The translations under genes were made by a program, and so were the position numbers. From NCBI GenBank assembly GCA_020883125.1, contig JAHREW010000014.1:39962-103961 (forward strand): a stretch of 64,000 nucleotides of DNA, read 5' to 3'. The notes beneath the pieces were generated by a model. It was not told the origin of the DNA and ran no database searches. It worked only from the letters and a program-made list of their open reading frames with translations. The number at the start of each line of letters is the position of its first letter. Within the stretch, counting starts at the first letter, position 1. Source of the stretch: Microcoleus sp. CAWBG506 (lineage in GTDB: Bacteria > Cyanobacteriota > Cyanobacteriia > Cyanobacteriales > Microcoleaceae). Positions 45,543-55,639 of this stretch are shown piece after piece.

Positions 45543-46805
45543 CTAGCCCGCCACGGCTGACAACTGCTCACTCAAAGCTGATTTCAACAGTTCCACCTTA
45601 TCAGTTTGCTCCCAAGGCAACTCTAAATCAGTGCGTCCAAAGTGACCGTAAGCTGCCACATCTTGATAGAAACGCCCACCCCTTTCCGCAGGCAAATTCT
45701 GCAAATTGAATGCTTGAATAATCCCCGCTGGACGCAGTTCAAACAACTGCTTCACAACTTCCAAAAGGCGATCGTCATCCACTTTTCCAGTGCCAAAAGT
45801 TTCGATCATCATGCTGACGGGCCGCGCGACACCGATCGCATAACTCAACTGCACTTCACACTTTTCGGCCAAACCTGCCGCTACGATATTTTTAGCCACG
45901 TAGCGACTAGCATAAGCCGCGCTGCGGTCTACTTTGGTGGGGTCTTTTCCAGAAAAAGCACCACCACCGTGACGGGAATAACCGCCGTAGGTATCCACAA
46001 TAATTTTGCGCCCAGTCAAACCTGAATCTCCTTGAGGTCCGCCGATCACAAATTTGCCGGTGGGGTTGACAAGGAAGCGAGTTTCTGCATCTGGTTTGAT
46101 GGCAATATCCGCAAACACCGGTTCGACCACAGCAGCCCAAAGGTCTTCTTTAATTTTGGCTTGAACAGCGACTGTTTCGGTAATGTCCCCGATCGCCTCA
46201 GTGTGCTGGGTAGAAATTAAGATCGTATCTATGCCCACAGGTTTGCCGTCTTCGTAAACCACGGTAACTTGGCTTTTGCCATCGGGACGTAGATAAGATA
46301 ACTGACCGGTTTTTCTGACTGCTGCGAGTTGGCGACAAATCCGGTGGGCTAGGCTAATCGGTAGTGGCATCAATTCCGGCGTTTCGTTGCAAGCAAAGCC
46401 GAACATCAAGCCTTGGTCGCCTGCTCCAATGGCATCCAATTGTTCTTCGCTAGATTGTTCCCGAGTTTCCTGGGCTGTATTCACCCCTTGAGCAATATCG
46501 GGAGACTGAGCGTCAAGAGCCACCAATACCGAACAGCTATTGGCGGAAAAACCGTTATCTGCGTGGATGTAGCCAATGTCGGCTATTTTTTTCCGCGCTA
46601 ATTCTATGTAATTTACCTGGGCTTTGGTAGTAATTTCTCCCGTCAGCAGCATCAAGCCTGTGTTGACAACAACTTCAGCAGCGACGCGACTTTTAGGGTC
46701 TTCGGTCAGTAAGGCATCTAAAATCGTATCTGAAATTTGATCGCAGATTTTATCGGGATGGCCTTCGGTAACAGATTCAGAGGTGAACAGGTAGCGGCGT
46801 GACAA
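45543..46805 (-). CDS. metK: S-adenosylmethionine synthetase
   Basis: Makes AdoMet from methionine and ATP, the methyl donor used by enzymes such as the nearby DNA methyltransferase. The 420-residue protein starts [26 protein letters not shown], continues with [16 protein letters not shown] and [19 protein letters not shown], all signature boxes of the family. Full length. No S-adenosylmethionine riboswitch could be made out in the 361-bp upstream region. Confidence 0.98.
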   Translation of the reverse strand: MSRRYLFTSESVTEGHPDKICDQISDTILDALLTEDPKSRVAAEVVVNTGLMLLTGEITTKAQVNYIELARKKIADIGYIHADNGFSANSCSVLVALDAQSPDIAQGVNTAQETREQSSEEQLDAIGAGDQGLMFGFACNETPELMPLPISLAHRICRQLAAVRKTGQLSYLRPDGKSQVTVVYEDGKPVGIDTILISTQHTEAIGDITETVAVQAKIKEDLWAAVVEPVFADIAIKPDAETRFLVNPTGKFVIGGPQGDSGLTGRKIIVDTYGGYSRHGGGAFSGKDPTKVDRSAAYASRYVAKNIVAAGLAEKCEVQLSYAIGVARPVSMMIETFGTGKVDDDRLLEVVKQLFELRPAGIIQAFNLQNLPAERGGRFYQDVAAYGHFGRTDLELPWEQTDKVELLKSALSEQLSAVAG

Positions 46806-47166
46806 TGATTATTTCTCCTTGTGATGTTTTCTAGTTTAGTGGAAGCAGAGTTTGATTTTGAGTAAAGTGACACTACTATAGCAAATTCATACTCCAAGCT
46901 CGATCGACAGATCCAAATCTTTAAAGATTTGCCAATTTCTTTTTATACTATTGAATAATTTTAACCTCTCAAATCTCAAACTTAAAATCGGTTGACTGGT
47001 ATATTTTGGAAGACAGCCGGCTCTCTCGGATGTTGGGTGTAAAATGTAGCAAATAATACTAAATTCCTGAATAAGGAAAGCTGAAACCCTAGATTTTGCT
47101 AGCTCATAATCATTACTTATCACCATAATTACGAGAGAGCCTCCATATTCTAAAATCTACAATCGG
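46806..47166. other. metK upstream region
   Basis: AT-rich 361 bp between divergent metK and the fragment at 47167. GCTCTCTCG pieces occur near 47030 and, inverted as CGAGAGAGCC, near 47132, about 90 bp apart, which could pair in an RNA. Nothing else was recognised. Confidence 0.4.
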
Positions 47167-47457
47167 ATGGCGACACCAGTTGACTTTCCAAAATATCTGC
47201 AATTTCTGGTTGAGTCTTATCAAAAACAACACCATCTCTACACGCTGACGGATTTACAGGTAGAGGCGCGGGTGGAAATGCCACCGGAAGAGCGATCCAA
47301 CAGCGTAATGTCAAGTTTTGAAGCAAAAAAACTTGACATCACGCCCAGCGCCAAGAACAATAGAAGTGACGCTAAATATTGGATTCAAGTCAGGAATTAC
47401 CCAGGCATATATACAGGACTAAAGAAACCTGGTTTTTCAGAAATATTAAGGGTTTGA
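47167..47457 (+). pseudogene. N-terminal fragment, possibly of a NACHT-type protein
   Basis: A 96-codon frame that starts MATPVDFPKYLQFLVESYQK and HHLYTLTDLQVEARV. This start resembles, from memory, the N-termini of large cyanobacterial NACHT/STAND ATPases (VDF-x-x-YL ... LYTLTD). There is no P-loop or further domain; the rest is short and unlike a domain. A 42-bp hairpin insertion (47303-47344) falls in frame in the middle. It is most simply a remnant of a larger gene. Confidence in family is low. Confidence 0.35.
47303..47344. repeat. 17-bp-stem inverted repeat inside the fragment
   Basis: Arms GCGTAATGTCAAGTTTT and AAAACTTGACATCACGC with one mismatch and an 8-base loop; it adds 14 codons in frame. 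Confidence 0.85.
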
Positions 47458-47509
47458 ATCAAATATTTTAGTAAAAAAACCCGGTTTCTGAACACCCTTG
47501 CCTCCTGGA

Positions 47510-47941
47510 CTATTTCATACATTCAACCATCTGCTGTTCCAACTTAGCCAACAATGTATCAACATCTGTTGCCGCTTCCTCAAAACAAACAGGAGGTTCC
47601 GGCTTTGGTTCAAAAAAAATCAACTTAATTTGACCTTCTCCTATAGCCAAAATAGCCACTTCCTTCTCAGGCTTATGAGCGTTCAACACCCCTATAACTT
47701 CCTGAATATGACTTCTAACTTGACGGTTCAACTCCTCAACCGCCTCTTTTTTACAATACACAAAACGTGCTGTTTCTGCAATATCAATTGCCAAAATTTC
47801 CTCGCTTTCCTCACCCCTTTCCAGAAATAGCCCCCAAGCCAAAGCAGCCAATTCATGTTGATGAGCTTTCACAAACTTATCTAATTTGCGACTCCAGCTA
47901 TTTTCGTTGGGTTTAGACTCAGGGCTATCAAATAGAAACAT
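47510..47941 (-). CDS. conserved hypothetical protein
   Basis: A 143-residue protein without signal peptide or membrane segment. It begins MFLFDSPESKPNENSW, and shows AHQHELAALAWGLFLERGEESEEILAIDI, ARFVYCKKEAVEELNRQV and VAILAIGEGQIKLIFFEPKP. The pattern of a helix followed by strands suggests a small alpha/beta fold. I do not recognise a family. It stands alone; the ATG has CAAGAAGAG upstream. Confidence 0.6.
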   Translation of the reverse strand: MFLFDSPESKPNENSWSRKLDKFVKAHQHELAALAWGLFLERGEESEEILAIDIAETARFVYCKKEAVEELNRQVRSHIQEVIGVLNAHKPEKEVAILAIGEGQIKLIFFEPKPEPPVCFEEAATDVDTLLAKLEQQMVECMK

Positions 47942-47964
47942 TTTCTCTTCTTGCTTGTAGAAAT

Positions 47965-48172
47965 TAATATTTTACGGTTATTTGTTACTGGTTATTTGTG
48001 ATTCGTTACTGGTTATTTGTGATTCGTTATTGGTTCTTGGTTCTTGGTTATTTGTGATTCGTTATTCTTTATTAGCAAACTGTGAATAACTCATTACCAA
48101 TACCCTATTCCCAATGCCCTATGCTCAATTCCCAATTCCCAATTCCCAATTACCAATTCCCAATTACCCAAA
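47965..48172. repeat. GGTTATTTGTGATTCGTTA and CCCAATT heptamer repeats
   Basis: Tandem GGTTATTTGT(G/T)A/TTCGTTACT units (about 47975-48070) then TTCCCAA and TTACCAA units (about 48100-48172), just after the ABC exporter's 3' end. Confidence 0.85.
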
Positions 48173-48184
48173 ACCGCTGCGTTC

Positions 48185-50077
48185 TTATTTTATACCAGAT
48201 TGGACGCGCCAGAGCGACGCATAAACCCCATCATTTTCGATCAGTTGTTCGTGGTGCCCCGATTCTACCACTAGCCCCTCATCCATCACAAAAATGCAGT
48301 CAGCATTGCGCACTGTGGAAAGACGGTGGGCGATCGCAATTGTAGTCCGATTTTTAGTAATTCGTTCGAGCGATCGCTGAATAGCCACCTCCGTTTCATT
48401 ATCCACCGCCGAAGTAGCCTCATCCAGAATCAAAATCGGCGGATTCTTCAAAACAGCCCTAGCAATAGCAATCCGCTGTTTTTGTCCCCCCGACAATTTT
48501 TGACCCCGTTCCCCCACAATTGTCTCATAACCATCCGGCAATTGCACAATAAACTCATGCGCCTCAGCAATTTTTGCTGCATCTATGATATCAGAATTAG
48601 TTGCATCAAAACTACCATAAGCAATATTTTCTGCCACCGTACCATGAAATAAAAATATATCTTGACTCACCAATCCAATCGCCCGACGCAAATCTTTTAA
48701 ATTGAGCTGAGTTAATTCAATACCATCCAAAGTAATTTGACCATATTGTACCTCATAAAGCCGCAAAATCAACTTCACCAAGGTACTTTTTCCAGAACCA
48801 GTAGGACCAACAATCGCCGTAGTTTTTCCCGCCATTAGCGTCAAGGAAAAATATTGTAAAATCGGTCTTCTTTGATTGTAATAAAAAGTCACATTTTTAA
48901 ATTCCAGCGCCCCCTTAATCGAACTGATTGGCAACCGAATATCTCCTGTCCGAATTGCGATCGGAGTATCCAGCAAATCCATAGCCCGATTAGTAGAAGC
49001 CATCGCCCGTTGATACTGATCCAAAGTGTCACCAAGCCTAGTCAGAGGCCACAGCAACCGCTGAGTCAAAAACACCAAAACACTGTAAGTTCCCACCGAC
49101 AGTCTGCCCGCCACCACCTCCAAACCACCCAGAAATAGCGTGGCGATAAAACCCAAGAAAATGATAATCCGAATCAACGGAATAAAAGCAGCAGAAATGA
49201 CGATCGCCCGTCGGTTACTTTGGCGATAAGCTTCGCTTTGGTTCGCGATACGCTGAGTCTCATAATCCTCAGAAGTGAAACTTTTAATAGTAGTAATTCC
49301 GCTCAAATTATTCGATAATTGACCGTTCAAAAAGCTCACCTTTTCCCGCACATCCGCATAGAGAGGAGCGAGGCGGTTCTGAAAGGCGATCGAACCCCAA
49401 ATAATCACAGGTATTGGCAACATTGACAGCACAGCAACAGTAGGAGATGCTGCAAAAAAAGCCGCACCAATAATAATTACCGTGGTAATTACCTGAATTA
49501 CATCATTAGCACCACCGTCTAAAAAACGCTCCAGTTGATTAATATCATCATTCAAAATAGAAATCAAACCACCAGTGCTGCGTTCTTCAAAATAAGCTAA
49601 TTCTAATTCTTGCAAATGACTGTAAGCTTCCAGGCGCAAATCATGCTGAATATTCTGAGCCAAATTCCGCCATAAGTAATCGTAAGCATATTCAAAAATA
49701 GACTCCAAAGCCCAAACAACCGCGCTCAAAATAGTAATAATTGCCAGTTGCCAAAAAACATCTTTTACGCCCCACTGAGCGATAATTGAATCTTGATTTT
49801 TCACCACCACATCAACCGCAATTCCGATTAATGCGGGCGGCGCTAAGTCGAAGAGTTTATTCAGAAACGAACAGATAGTTGCCAGCCAAGTTTGAAGGCG
49901 GTAGCGGCGCCCGTATTTCAGCAACCGCTGTAAAGGATGGGTAGATTTAGGGGGATTTGGTAACAATTGAGGATGGGGGGTAATATCAATTCCGATCGCA
50001 TCGGAATGATTGTTGACAGTTGACCTGTGACAGTTGACCTGTGACCTGTGACAGTTCGCGGTTAACTGTGAAACCAT
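48185..50077 (-). CDS. ABC exporter, fused permease and ATPase
   Basis: A 630-residue half-transporter of the MsbA/LmrA-like type; it should work as a homodimer or with another half. Six transmembrane helices occupy about residues 60-350. The ATPase domain has Walker [17 protein letters not shown] (about 425), the Q-loop [11 protein letters not shown], signature [14 protein letters not shown], Walker [13 protein letters not shown] and the switch His in AIAHRLSTV. The first ~28 residues ([15 protein letters not shown] and more) come from GACCTGTGACAGTT repeats and probably are not ancestral; an internal start is not obvious. Substrate is unknown. No partner gene is adjacent. Confidence 0.93.
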   Translation of the reverse strand: MVSQLTANCHRSQVNCHRSTVNNHSDAIGIDITPHPQLLPNPPKSTHPLQRLLKYGRRYRLQTWLATICSFLNKLFDLAPPALIGIAVDVVVKNQDSIIAQWGVKDVFWQLAIITILSAVVWALESIFEYAYDYLWRNLAQNIQHDLRLEAYSHLQELELAYFEERSTGGLISILNDDINQLERFLDGGANDVIQVITTVIIIGAAFFAASPTVAVLSMLPIPVIIWGSIAFQNRLAPLYADVREKVSFLNGQLSNNLSGITTIKSFTSEDYETQRIANQSEAYRQSNRRAIVISAAFIPLIRIIIFLGFIATLFLGGLEVVAGRLSVGTYSVLVFLTQRLLWPLTRLGDTLDQYQRAMASTNRAMDLLDTPIAIRTGDIRLPISSIKGALEFKNVTFYYNQRRPILQYFSLTLMAGKTTAIVGPTGSGKSTLVKLILRLYEVQYGQITLDGIELTQLNLKDLRRAIGLVSQDIFLFHGTVAENIAYGSFDATNSDIIDAAKIAEAHEFIVQLPDGYETIVGERGQKLSGGQKQRIAIARAVLKNPPILILDEATSAVDNETEVAIQRSLERITKNRTTIAIAHRLSTVRNADCIFVMDEGLVVESGHHEQLIENDGVYASLWRVQSGIK

Positions 50078-50159
50078 TGCTATTATTGCATTTGCTTGAT
50101 TCCTGATTCCTGATTCCTGATTACCTCTATCCGTGACATCCGTTAACTGGTACCTTCGC

Positions 50160-50310
50160 GGGGGCGGGGGCGGGTTTTGAGTCTTTGGGTATCCTTTAAA
50201 GCTCTTGGTGAACCCGCCCCAACAGGTTCTGGCAACTAATAGACCTCTCCCATAATTATCGTGGAACAGGCATCCTGCCTGTTCAAAATCTGCTTTTTAG
50301 GAGAAGTCTA
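50160..50310. repeat. GGGGGCGGGTT inverted repeat and AACAGGCAT palindrome
   Basis: Arms GGGGGCGGGTT (about 50166) and AACCCGCCCC (about 50211) enclose about 35 bp, similar in layout to the MITEs at 52379 and 63155. Next to it GGAACAGGCATCCTGCCTGTT (50262-50283, in pieces) is the reverse of the element at 33307. Confidence 0.7.
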
Positions 50311-50320
50311 ATACTGAACC

Positions 50321-51784
50321 CTACGCTTTAAAGGTTAACACAGGCTTCATTTTAGCGACTACATCAACCATTTGCGCCTCTACTTGAGCGTCAATTACTG
50401 GTTGAATAGGCTTGTAAGCAGCCGGTGCTTCTTCTATTCTGCGCTCTTGGCGTAAGGTAATACAATCTATGCCAGTTAAACCCAAAGCCGTGTCACTTTT
50501 GTCAACACCTTCGCGACTCATATCGAAGCGCGATCGCGCTCTACCCGCACCGTGAGCAGCCGATCGCAAAAATCGATCGTTTCCCTTACCAACTAGCAGA
50601 TAAGACGGCGCACCCATCGAACCAGGTATGATTAATGGCTGTTCGAGATAGGCGGGACAAGCACCTTTGCGAGTCACCCAGCCAGCACCTTCAGCTAAGG
50701 TAATATTGTGAGGTAAATCGTAGACTAAAGGAGCTTCGATATCGCCGAAAACTTGTCGTAAACGCAGCCGCAAAAGTTCTGCTAGCAACAAACGATTCAC
50801 AAAACCATAGTTAGCCGCTGTTGCTTCCGCTTGGAGATAGCTGTGGACAAGTTCGGGATTTGCCGAGAGAGAGAGGGGGAAAAGCTCTGATTCCGGGTAT
50901 TTGAGGCTTTTTGGCCAAGCGTCGCGCGATCGATCGCGCCACATTCCACCTATATATTTACCCACATTCCGAGAACCGGAGTGAATCATGAAAGCCATTT
51001 GTCCCGATCGCACACCCCAAGTATAGGCCCTAGCTTTATCCACAACTTCATCAACCACTTGAATTTCCACAAAGTGATTCCCGCCGCCGATAGTACCTAA
51101 GCCACCATCCCTGACTAAGCCGTCGTTTGGGACTAATTCTGCAGGTGCCCATTGGATATCACCATTCATAGAACCGCCACAAAAAGTGAGATCGGACTCT
51201 TTGGCAAACTGCTCGAAATCGGAATTTACCACACTGCCGGTTGCCTTGTCCAGCATAGCATCCAGCCATCCAGGAATTCCGTATTGGAACATCGCGCGAG
51301 CAGTTTTTGCCGTCATGGTGACATCGCGAGTACCGAAGAAATAATCGCCTTTCATCAATTCGACAAATCGATCGCGTTTTGCTAAGAATTGGGCGATCGA
51401 CAAATCAGCAACGTGTAACCGCATCCCGCAGTTAATATCCGAACCGAGAGCCGCCGGAATCACCATTCCTGCTGTTTCTACAATAGAGCCGATCGCCACC
51501 CCCGAATCACCCGGATGGAAATCAGGAGTAGCGCAGGTGCGACAAACACAACCACCTTGAGGGTGACTAACATTAGCCAGATTTGCTAACTGTTTCAGCG
51601 CCTTTGCTTCCACCGGAAAACCCTCTGGGAGCAAAACTTCTGCTGTTGTACAACTCTCATCTTGCCAGGGTTCTTGCACAGAACTATTGAGAGAAATCGA
51701 GTAGACTTTGTTGTCGTAACTAACATCAAGACCTTGCCGAGACAAAGCTCGCAAAAGCCGATTCATTTTTTTTGGCTGCTGCAT
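50321..51784 (-). CDS. rtcB: RtcB-family RNA ligase-like protein
   Basis: RtcB enzymes join RNA 2',3'-cyclic phosphate or 3'-phosphate to 5'-OH ends using GTP and Mn2+. This 487-residue version keeps the metal-binding PDFHPGDSGVAIGS and ALGSDINCGMRLHV (Asp, Cys), the GGGNHFVEIQV segment, HSGSRNVGKYIGG and the guanylylated-His region AHGAGRARSRF. Start ATG at 51784 gives MQQPKKMNRLLR; the frame opens 33 codons earlier but that part looks unrelated. No archease gene is nearby. It is a divergent subgroup with an N-terminal ~90-residue extension, so it may act in RNA repair and not tRNA splicing. Confidence 0.88.
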   Translation of the reverse strand: MQQPKKMNRLLRALSRQGLDVSYDNKVYSISLNSSVQEPWQDESCTTAEVLLPEGFPVEAKALKQLANLANVSHPQGGCVCRTCATPDFHPGDSGVAIGSIVETAGMVIPAALGSDINCGMRLHVADLSIAQFLAKRDRFVELMKGDYFFGTRDVTMTAKTARAMFQYGIPGWLDAMLDKATGSVVNSDFEQFAKESDLTFCGGSMNGDIQWAPAELVPNDGLVRDGGLGTIGGGNHFVEIQVVDEVVDKARAYTWGVRSGQMAFMIHSGSRNVGKYIGGMWRDRSRDAWPKSLKYPESELFPLSLSANPELVHSYLQAEATAANYGFVNRLLLAELLRLRLRQVFGDIEAPLVYDLPHNITLAEGAGWVTRKGACPAYLEQPLIIPGSMGAPSYLLVGKGNDRFLRSAAHGAGRARSRFDMSREGVDKSDTALGLTGIDCITLRQERRIEEAPAAYKPIQPVIDAQVEAQMVDVVAKMKPVLTFKA

Positions 51785-51958
51785 AAGTATTCTGTTGTGG
51801 GCTGCATAGCAACCCCCACAAATTGAAGAGATGTTGTAGGTAATAAAAGACTTTGGTTCAGCAGCCGCAATCTTTTTAAACACAAGTTGAAAGGCAACTT
51901 GTCTAATTACTACAATTCTGACACATCATTTTTGATATGTCAAGTATAGCAGATACAT

Positions 51959-52580
51959 TTAACCCGGTAAATCTAGGACTAAGCCCAAACTTACTGTGTA
52001 TGGCAAGATAGAGAAAGCTGCAAGCTCTCCTGTCTTGGAGGTATCTCTCAAAGCTTTCAATATTTTATTGAAAGCGCCATTTATATCTCTGTCCAGAGTG
52101 TGTCCGCATTCTGGACATTTAAATTTCTTAGACCCACCTAATTTAGTGTGAATATGCCCGCACTTTGAACAAGTCTTGGATGTGTATTCTTCGGTCACGT
52201 CTACTACAATACAACCAGATTTGGATGCTTGATGCTTCAACATTTGTTTGAACCTGTAATGGCTCAAAGTGACCAGAGATCTAGCTGTTTTTGTCGTTAA
52301 CTTTCTGTTGACTTTCTTGACCATTTGCTGTGTCTCAAAAGTCGGCAAGAAAATCATCTTGTAATTTGTTACCAAGTATAGCAACCGCCAGGGTGGTTAA
52401 GTCGTGGGGTGGGGGCGGGTTTATAGAATTTGTCTATACCGATGAAAGATATCGGTGAACCCGCCCCTACAAAATCTGCCCTAATCGCCTTGGCAGTTGC
52501 TATATTTAGCCGCTTTTTTGTGTAATTCATTGACTAAATTTTTAATCTTGATCCGAATTTTTGTGGCTGACTTTCTTAAG
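51959..52580 (-). pseudogene. TnpB-type nuclease fragment split by a MITE
   Basis: C-terminal half of an IS200/IS605-group tnpB. Codons in 52505-52580 read KSATKIRIKIKNLVNELHKK (then AAKY); after the 124-bp MITE the frame resumes as LVTNYKMIFLPTFETQQMV, then SKTCSKCGHIHTKLGG, FKCPECGHTLDRDINGAFN (zinc ribbon and last catalytic Asp). Removing the element plus one TA rejoins AKY-LVTNYK exactly. Upstream of 52580 no TnpB match is visible and a stop follows, so the N-terminal half with the first catalytic Asp is lost. Without it the protein cannot be an active RNA-guided nuclease. Confidence 0.85.
52379..52502. mobile_element. 124-bp MITE with TA target duplication, copy 1
   Basis: Imperfect terminal inverted repeats TAGCAACCGCCAGGG / CCTTGGCAGTTGCTA, flanked by TA on both sides (52377-52378 and 52503-52504). 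Internally it has GGGGGCGGGTT / AACCCGCCCC arms and an ATACCGATGAAAGATATCGG palindrome. TA duplication points to mobilisation by an IS630/Tc1-mariner-type transposase. Copy 2 is at 63155-63278 in reverse orientation and is nearly identical. Confidence 0.85.
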
Positions 52581-52668
52581 CAGCAGGAAAAAGGAACTTC
52601 GGCAACAAACAGATTTTGTAACCGATGTCAGAAAAAATGGGAGAATCTCGAATTTGCAAATATATATG

Positions 52669-52742
52669 TAGGGGCGAAGCATGACCTCCGTAAATCCCTC
52701 GTTTTAACCAATAACTTATCTGCGGTCATGCTTCGCCTATGC
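52669..52742. repeat. GTAGGGGCGAAGCATGACC palindromic repeat
   Basis: Arms GTAGGGGCGAAGCATGACC and GGTCATGCTTCGCCTATGC, about 35 bp apart; shares its outer arm with the repeat at 1-277. Confidence 0.8.
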
Positions 52743-52819
52743 AAAATCGGGATGCTCCCGAAAAAATGCCCTTCGACTAGGTAATTCCCTATTCCCGATT
52801 CCCCATTCCCCATTCCCTA

Positions 52820-54655
52820 TTACAGAAAATACCTAACAGTCGTCACCACCCGACTTCTCTTAGCCCGCAAAGCCGCCTTCAAAAAGAAAGCTGTTTGATT
52901 ATGCAGAAATCCCTCCCACCAATTGCGCGTCACAAAAGCCGGAATAATTAGCGTTAAGAAAACTCCCGGCCGCTGTTCTTCAAACAAAGTCAAAAAGTGA
53001 GTCAAAGCCTCGCCCACAGAACGATAAGGAGATTCTAAAATTTCCAAAGGAATATCAGACTGCAAATCTTGCCAAGATGCTTCTAATTTGGCTCTATCTG
53101 TCAAACCAATATCAACGTGAACTGCCACAACTTCATCAGCAATTAAACGAGCATAATCAAGAGCCTCTAAAGTTCCCCGATGCAACTGTCCAACCAATAC
53201 CACCGCCGGATGTGTTGCCACCTTAACTGTAGGTCTGGGAGGATAAAACTTCGGTTCTACTCCCTGAATGCTCAAACGAGCAGCTACATAGCGATAGTGC
53301 CGCCGAACAGCTAAAAATAAACTAACCACGATCGGAATAGTCACTACCACCACCCAAGCCCCCAACAGGAATTTGGTGGCGACAATTACACCCAAAACTA
53401 ACAATGTTGCCAATGCACCGACACCGTTCATCGCAGCACTAGCTTGCCATCCTTTCCCCCGCTCTTTCAGCCAGTGAATTACCATCCCCGACTGGGAGAG
53501 AGTAAAAGAAGTAAAAACTCCCACTGCATAGAGAGGAATCACCGCCGTAGTCTCGCCTCGGAAGATGACAATTAACAATGCAGCGCAGAGACTCAGCAGG
53601 GTAATTCCATTAGAATAAACTAGGCGATCGCCCAAAAGCGACAACTGTCTGGGCAAAAAACCATCTCGCGCCAAAAAATAACAAAGTCGCGGAAAATCTG
53701 CATAACTGGTATTCGCCGCCAACAGCAAAATCAACAAAGTTGCTGCCTGCAAATAATAGTAAAATACACCTACTCCAAAAATATCTTTTCCTAACACAGA
53801 AAGTAGGGTTTCATGTTCGCTAGGAATCACTTGATAAATATGAGCCAAGTAACTAATTCCCAAAAACATTACTCCCAGAATTACCCCCAAATAGGTCAAA
53901 GTCAGCCGTGCATTTTTCCATTCAGGAGGCTTGAAAGCCAACACTCCATCGGAGATAGCTTCCACTCCAGTCAGGGCAGTACAACCAGCAGCAAAGGCGC
54001 GGGCGATCAGAAATAATCCTAAAGGTTCAGAGGCGGGAATATTTTCTAATTTTGGCAAAACGTGACCTGTGGCTTGTTGATATAAACCACAGAAAATTAA
54101 GATAAAAATGCCTAGGATAAAGGCATAAGTAGGAACCATAAATATTTTGCCAGATTCCCGCAATCCCCTGAGATTGGCAAACATGATCAGGACAATAAAA
54201 AACAAGCACATTTCCACCGTGTAGGATTGCAATCCCGGCACTGCGGAAGTCAAGGCTGCCACCCCAGCCGAAATACTCACAGTTACAGTTAAAATGTAGT
54301 CAATCATCAGGGAAGCCGCTGCGATTAAACCTGGATAAATACCCAAGTTTTCTCGCGCTACAATGTATGCACCACCGCCGTTTGGGTAAGCTTTAATCGT
54401 CTGTCGATAGGAAAGTGCTACTATCCCCAAGAGTAAAATAATAATTGCAGAGATAGGTAAGGATAAGCTCAAACTGCTGCTACCTGCTAGTAATAATACC
54501 AGCAAAGTTTCTTGAGTAGCGTAGGCAACAGACGAAAGTGCATCGGAAGCAAGAACAGCTAATCCAGTAGCGTTGCTCAACCGTTCGTGAACAGATGCAC
54601 TGGTAGGTAGAGATTCACCCAGTAAAACTCGCTTGAGTCGAGAATAAGTATACAT
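52820..54655 (-). CDS. APC-superfamily permease, KimA-like
   Basis: A 611-residue transporter: about twelve transmembrane helices (residues 30-460) of the amino-acid/polyamine/organocation type, starting with LSNATGLAVLASDALSSVAYAT and IKAYPNGGGAYIVARENLG. A ~130-residue cytosolic C-terminal domain follows (VVLVGQLHRGTLEALDYARL ... FFLKAALRAKRSRVVTTVRYF). This layout matches the KimA (YdaO) potassium importers more than plain amino-acid permeases. The ATG at 54655 is chosen over a TTG nine codons upstream. It is 89 bp downstream of tyrA on the same strand, with no room for a c-di-AMP riboswitch. Substrate is inferred. Confidence 0.82.
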   Translation of the reverse strand: MYTYSRLKRVLLGESLPTSASVHERLSNATGLAVLASDALSSVAYATQETLLVLLLAGSSSLSLSLPISAIIILLLGIVALSYRQTIKAYPNGGGAYIVARENLGIYPGLIAAASLMIDYILTVTVSISAGVAALTSAVPGLQSYTVEMCLFFIVLIMFANLRGLRESGKIFMVPTYAFILGIFILIFCGLYQQATGHVLPKLENIPASEPLGLFLIARAFAAGCTALTGVEAISDGVLAFKPPEWKNARLTLTYLGVILGVMFLGISYLAHIYQVIPSEHETLLSVLGKDIFGVGVFYYYLQAATLLILLLAANTSYADFPRLCYFLARDGFLPRQLSLLGDRLVYSNGITLLSLCAALLIVIFRGETTAVIPLYAVGVFTSFTLSQSGMVIHWLKERGKGWQASAAMNGVGALATLLVLGVIVATKFLLGAWVVVVTIPIVVSLFLAVRRHYRYVAARLSIQGVEPKFYPPRPTVKVATHPAVVLVGQLHRGTLEALDYARLIADEVVAVHVDIGLTDRAKLEASWQDLQSDIPLEILESPYRSVGEALTHFLTLFEEQRPGVFLTLIIPAFVTRNWWEGFLHNQTAFFLKAALRAKRSRVVTTVRYFL

Positions 54656-54744
54656 TGAAAGCCAATATATAGACGTTGACAATCATAATCTAGACTGCGA
54701 CCTTAGCAAGTAAATTTTTACGTAGGTTTTGAATTTTTAACTTT

Positions 54745-55596
54745 TTAGTTGGAATTGCTTAACCCGTAGCTGCTTCTGGTGTCTTGAGTCAGGTTCAGCT
54801 TGTTTTCCAGAGTGGCCCAATCTTCAGCTTCGATATCGCCAATCAATTGGTCGAGACAGTCGCGGTATATGGAGAGCGATCGCAATAATTCCACTCGATT
54901 GTACTTGGCCACCATCACTCCCAACTCAGGATTGCCACCACCAACCCTACTGGTGTCTCGAAAGCCTGAACTGGCCAAATGTTGCGCTAGCTTAATAATA
55001 TCCCCATCGCTCTCCTTGGCGCAGGCCGCCAGCAGTGTCGCGCTCGCCATGATTGGCAAATGAGAAATCCAAGCCACAGCTCGATCGTGTTCTGCAGGTC
55101 CACAGCGGTAAATTTTAGCACCTAGCGATCGGGCAATCTCCTCCACCCTCTCCACCGCAGCCACGGGCGTTTGAGCAGTGGGAGTCACCACATAGGGCCG
55201 ATCCACAAATAAATCCGACACCGCCGCCTCAATCCCGCTCTCGGCAGTCCCTGCCATTGGGTGTCCCCCCACAAAATTTGGCCATAGAGACGATACGGAC
55301 TGGACTATGGGTGTTTTTACCGAACCCACATCAGTTACAATAGTATCAGGGGAAAGAAGAGGTACTAACTTTTGGGCGATCGACTCGATCGACCCCAAGG
55401 GCGTGCATATAAAAACCACATCGGCTACTGCCATGTCAGACAGATGGACACTGGCTCTATCCACAACACCGCGGGCGATCGCCCTGTGGCAAGTTTGCTC
55501 CCGGCTAGAAACCCCAAAAACCGAAAAACCGCGCGATCGTAAATCCAGCCCGATCGAGCCACCAATCAAACCGAGTCCTACAATACCAATATTCAT
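54745..55596 (-). CDS. tyrA: prephenate/arogenate dehydrogenase
   Basis: Oxidative decarboxylation toward tyrosine; cyanobacterial enzymes usually prefer arogenate with NADP. The 283-residue protein begins MNIGIVGLGLIGGSIGLDLRSRG (dinucleotide-binding fold), then VADVVFICTPLGSIE, TIVTDVGSVKTPI, FVGGHPMAGTAESGIEAA and HDRAVAWISHLPIM, all family segments. The C-terminal helices include FRDTSRVGGGNPELG. An upstream extension of the frame (MRRTPNKY) is not needed; the ATG at 55596 gives the canonical start. The downstream gene is the KimA-like permease. Confidence 0.95.
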   Translation of the reverse strand: MNIGIVGLGLIGGSIGLDLRSRGFSVFGVSSREQTCHRAIARGVVDRASVHLSDMAVADVVFICTPLGSIESIAQKLVPLLSPDTIVTDVGSVKTPIVQSVSSLWPNFVGGHPMAGTAESGIEAAVSDLFVDRPYVVTPTAQTPVAAVERVEEIARSLGAKIYRCGPAEHDRAVAWISHLPIMASATLLAACAKESDGDIIKLAQHLASSGFRDTSRVGGGNPELGVMVAKYNRVELLRSLSIYRDCLDQLIGDIEAEDWATLENKLNLTQDTRSSYGLSNSN

Positions 55597-55639
55597 AACT
55601 ATAAAATGGAGATATTTGTTCGGTGTTCGACGCACTCTT

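Noticed and set aside
46806-47166. SAM riboswitch upstream of metK
   Set aside because: No SAM-I, SAM-II or SAM/SAH core pattern could be recognised; only a pair of GCTCTCTCG inverted pieces.
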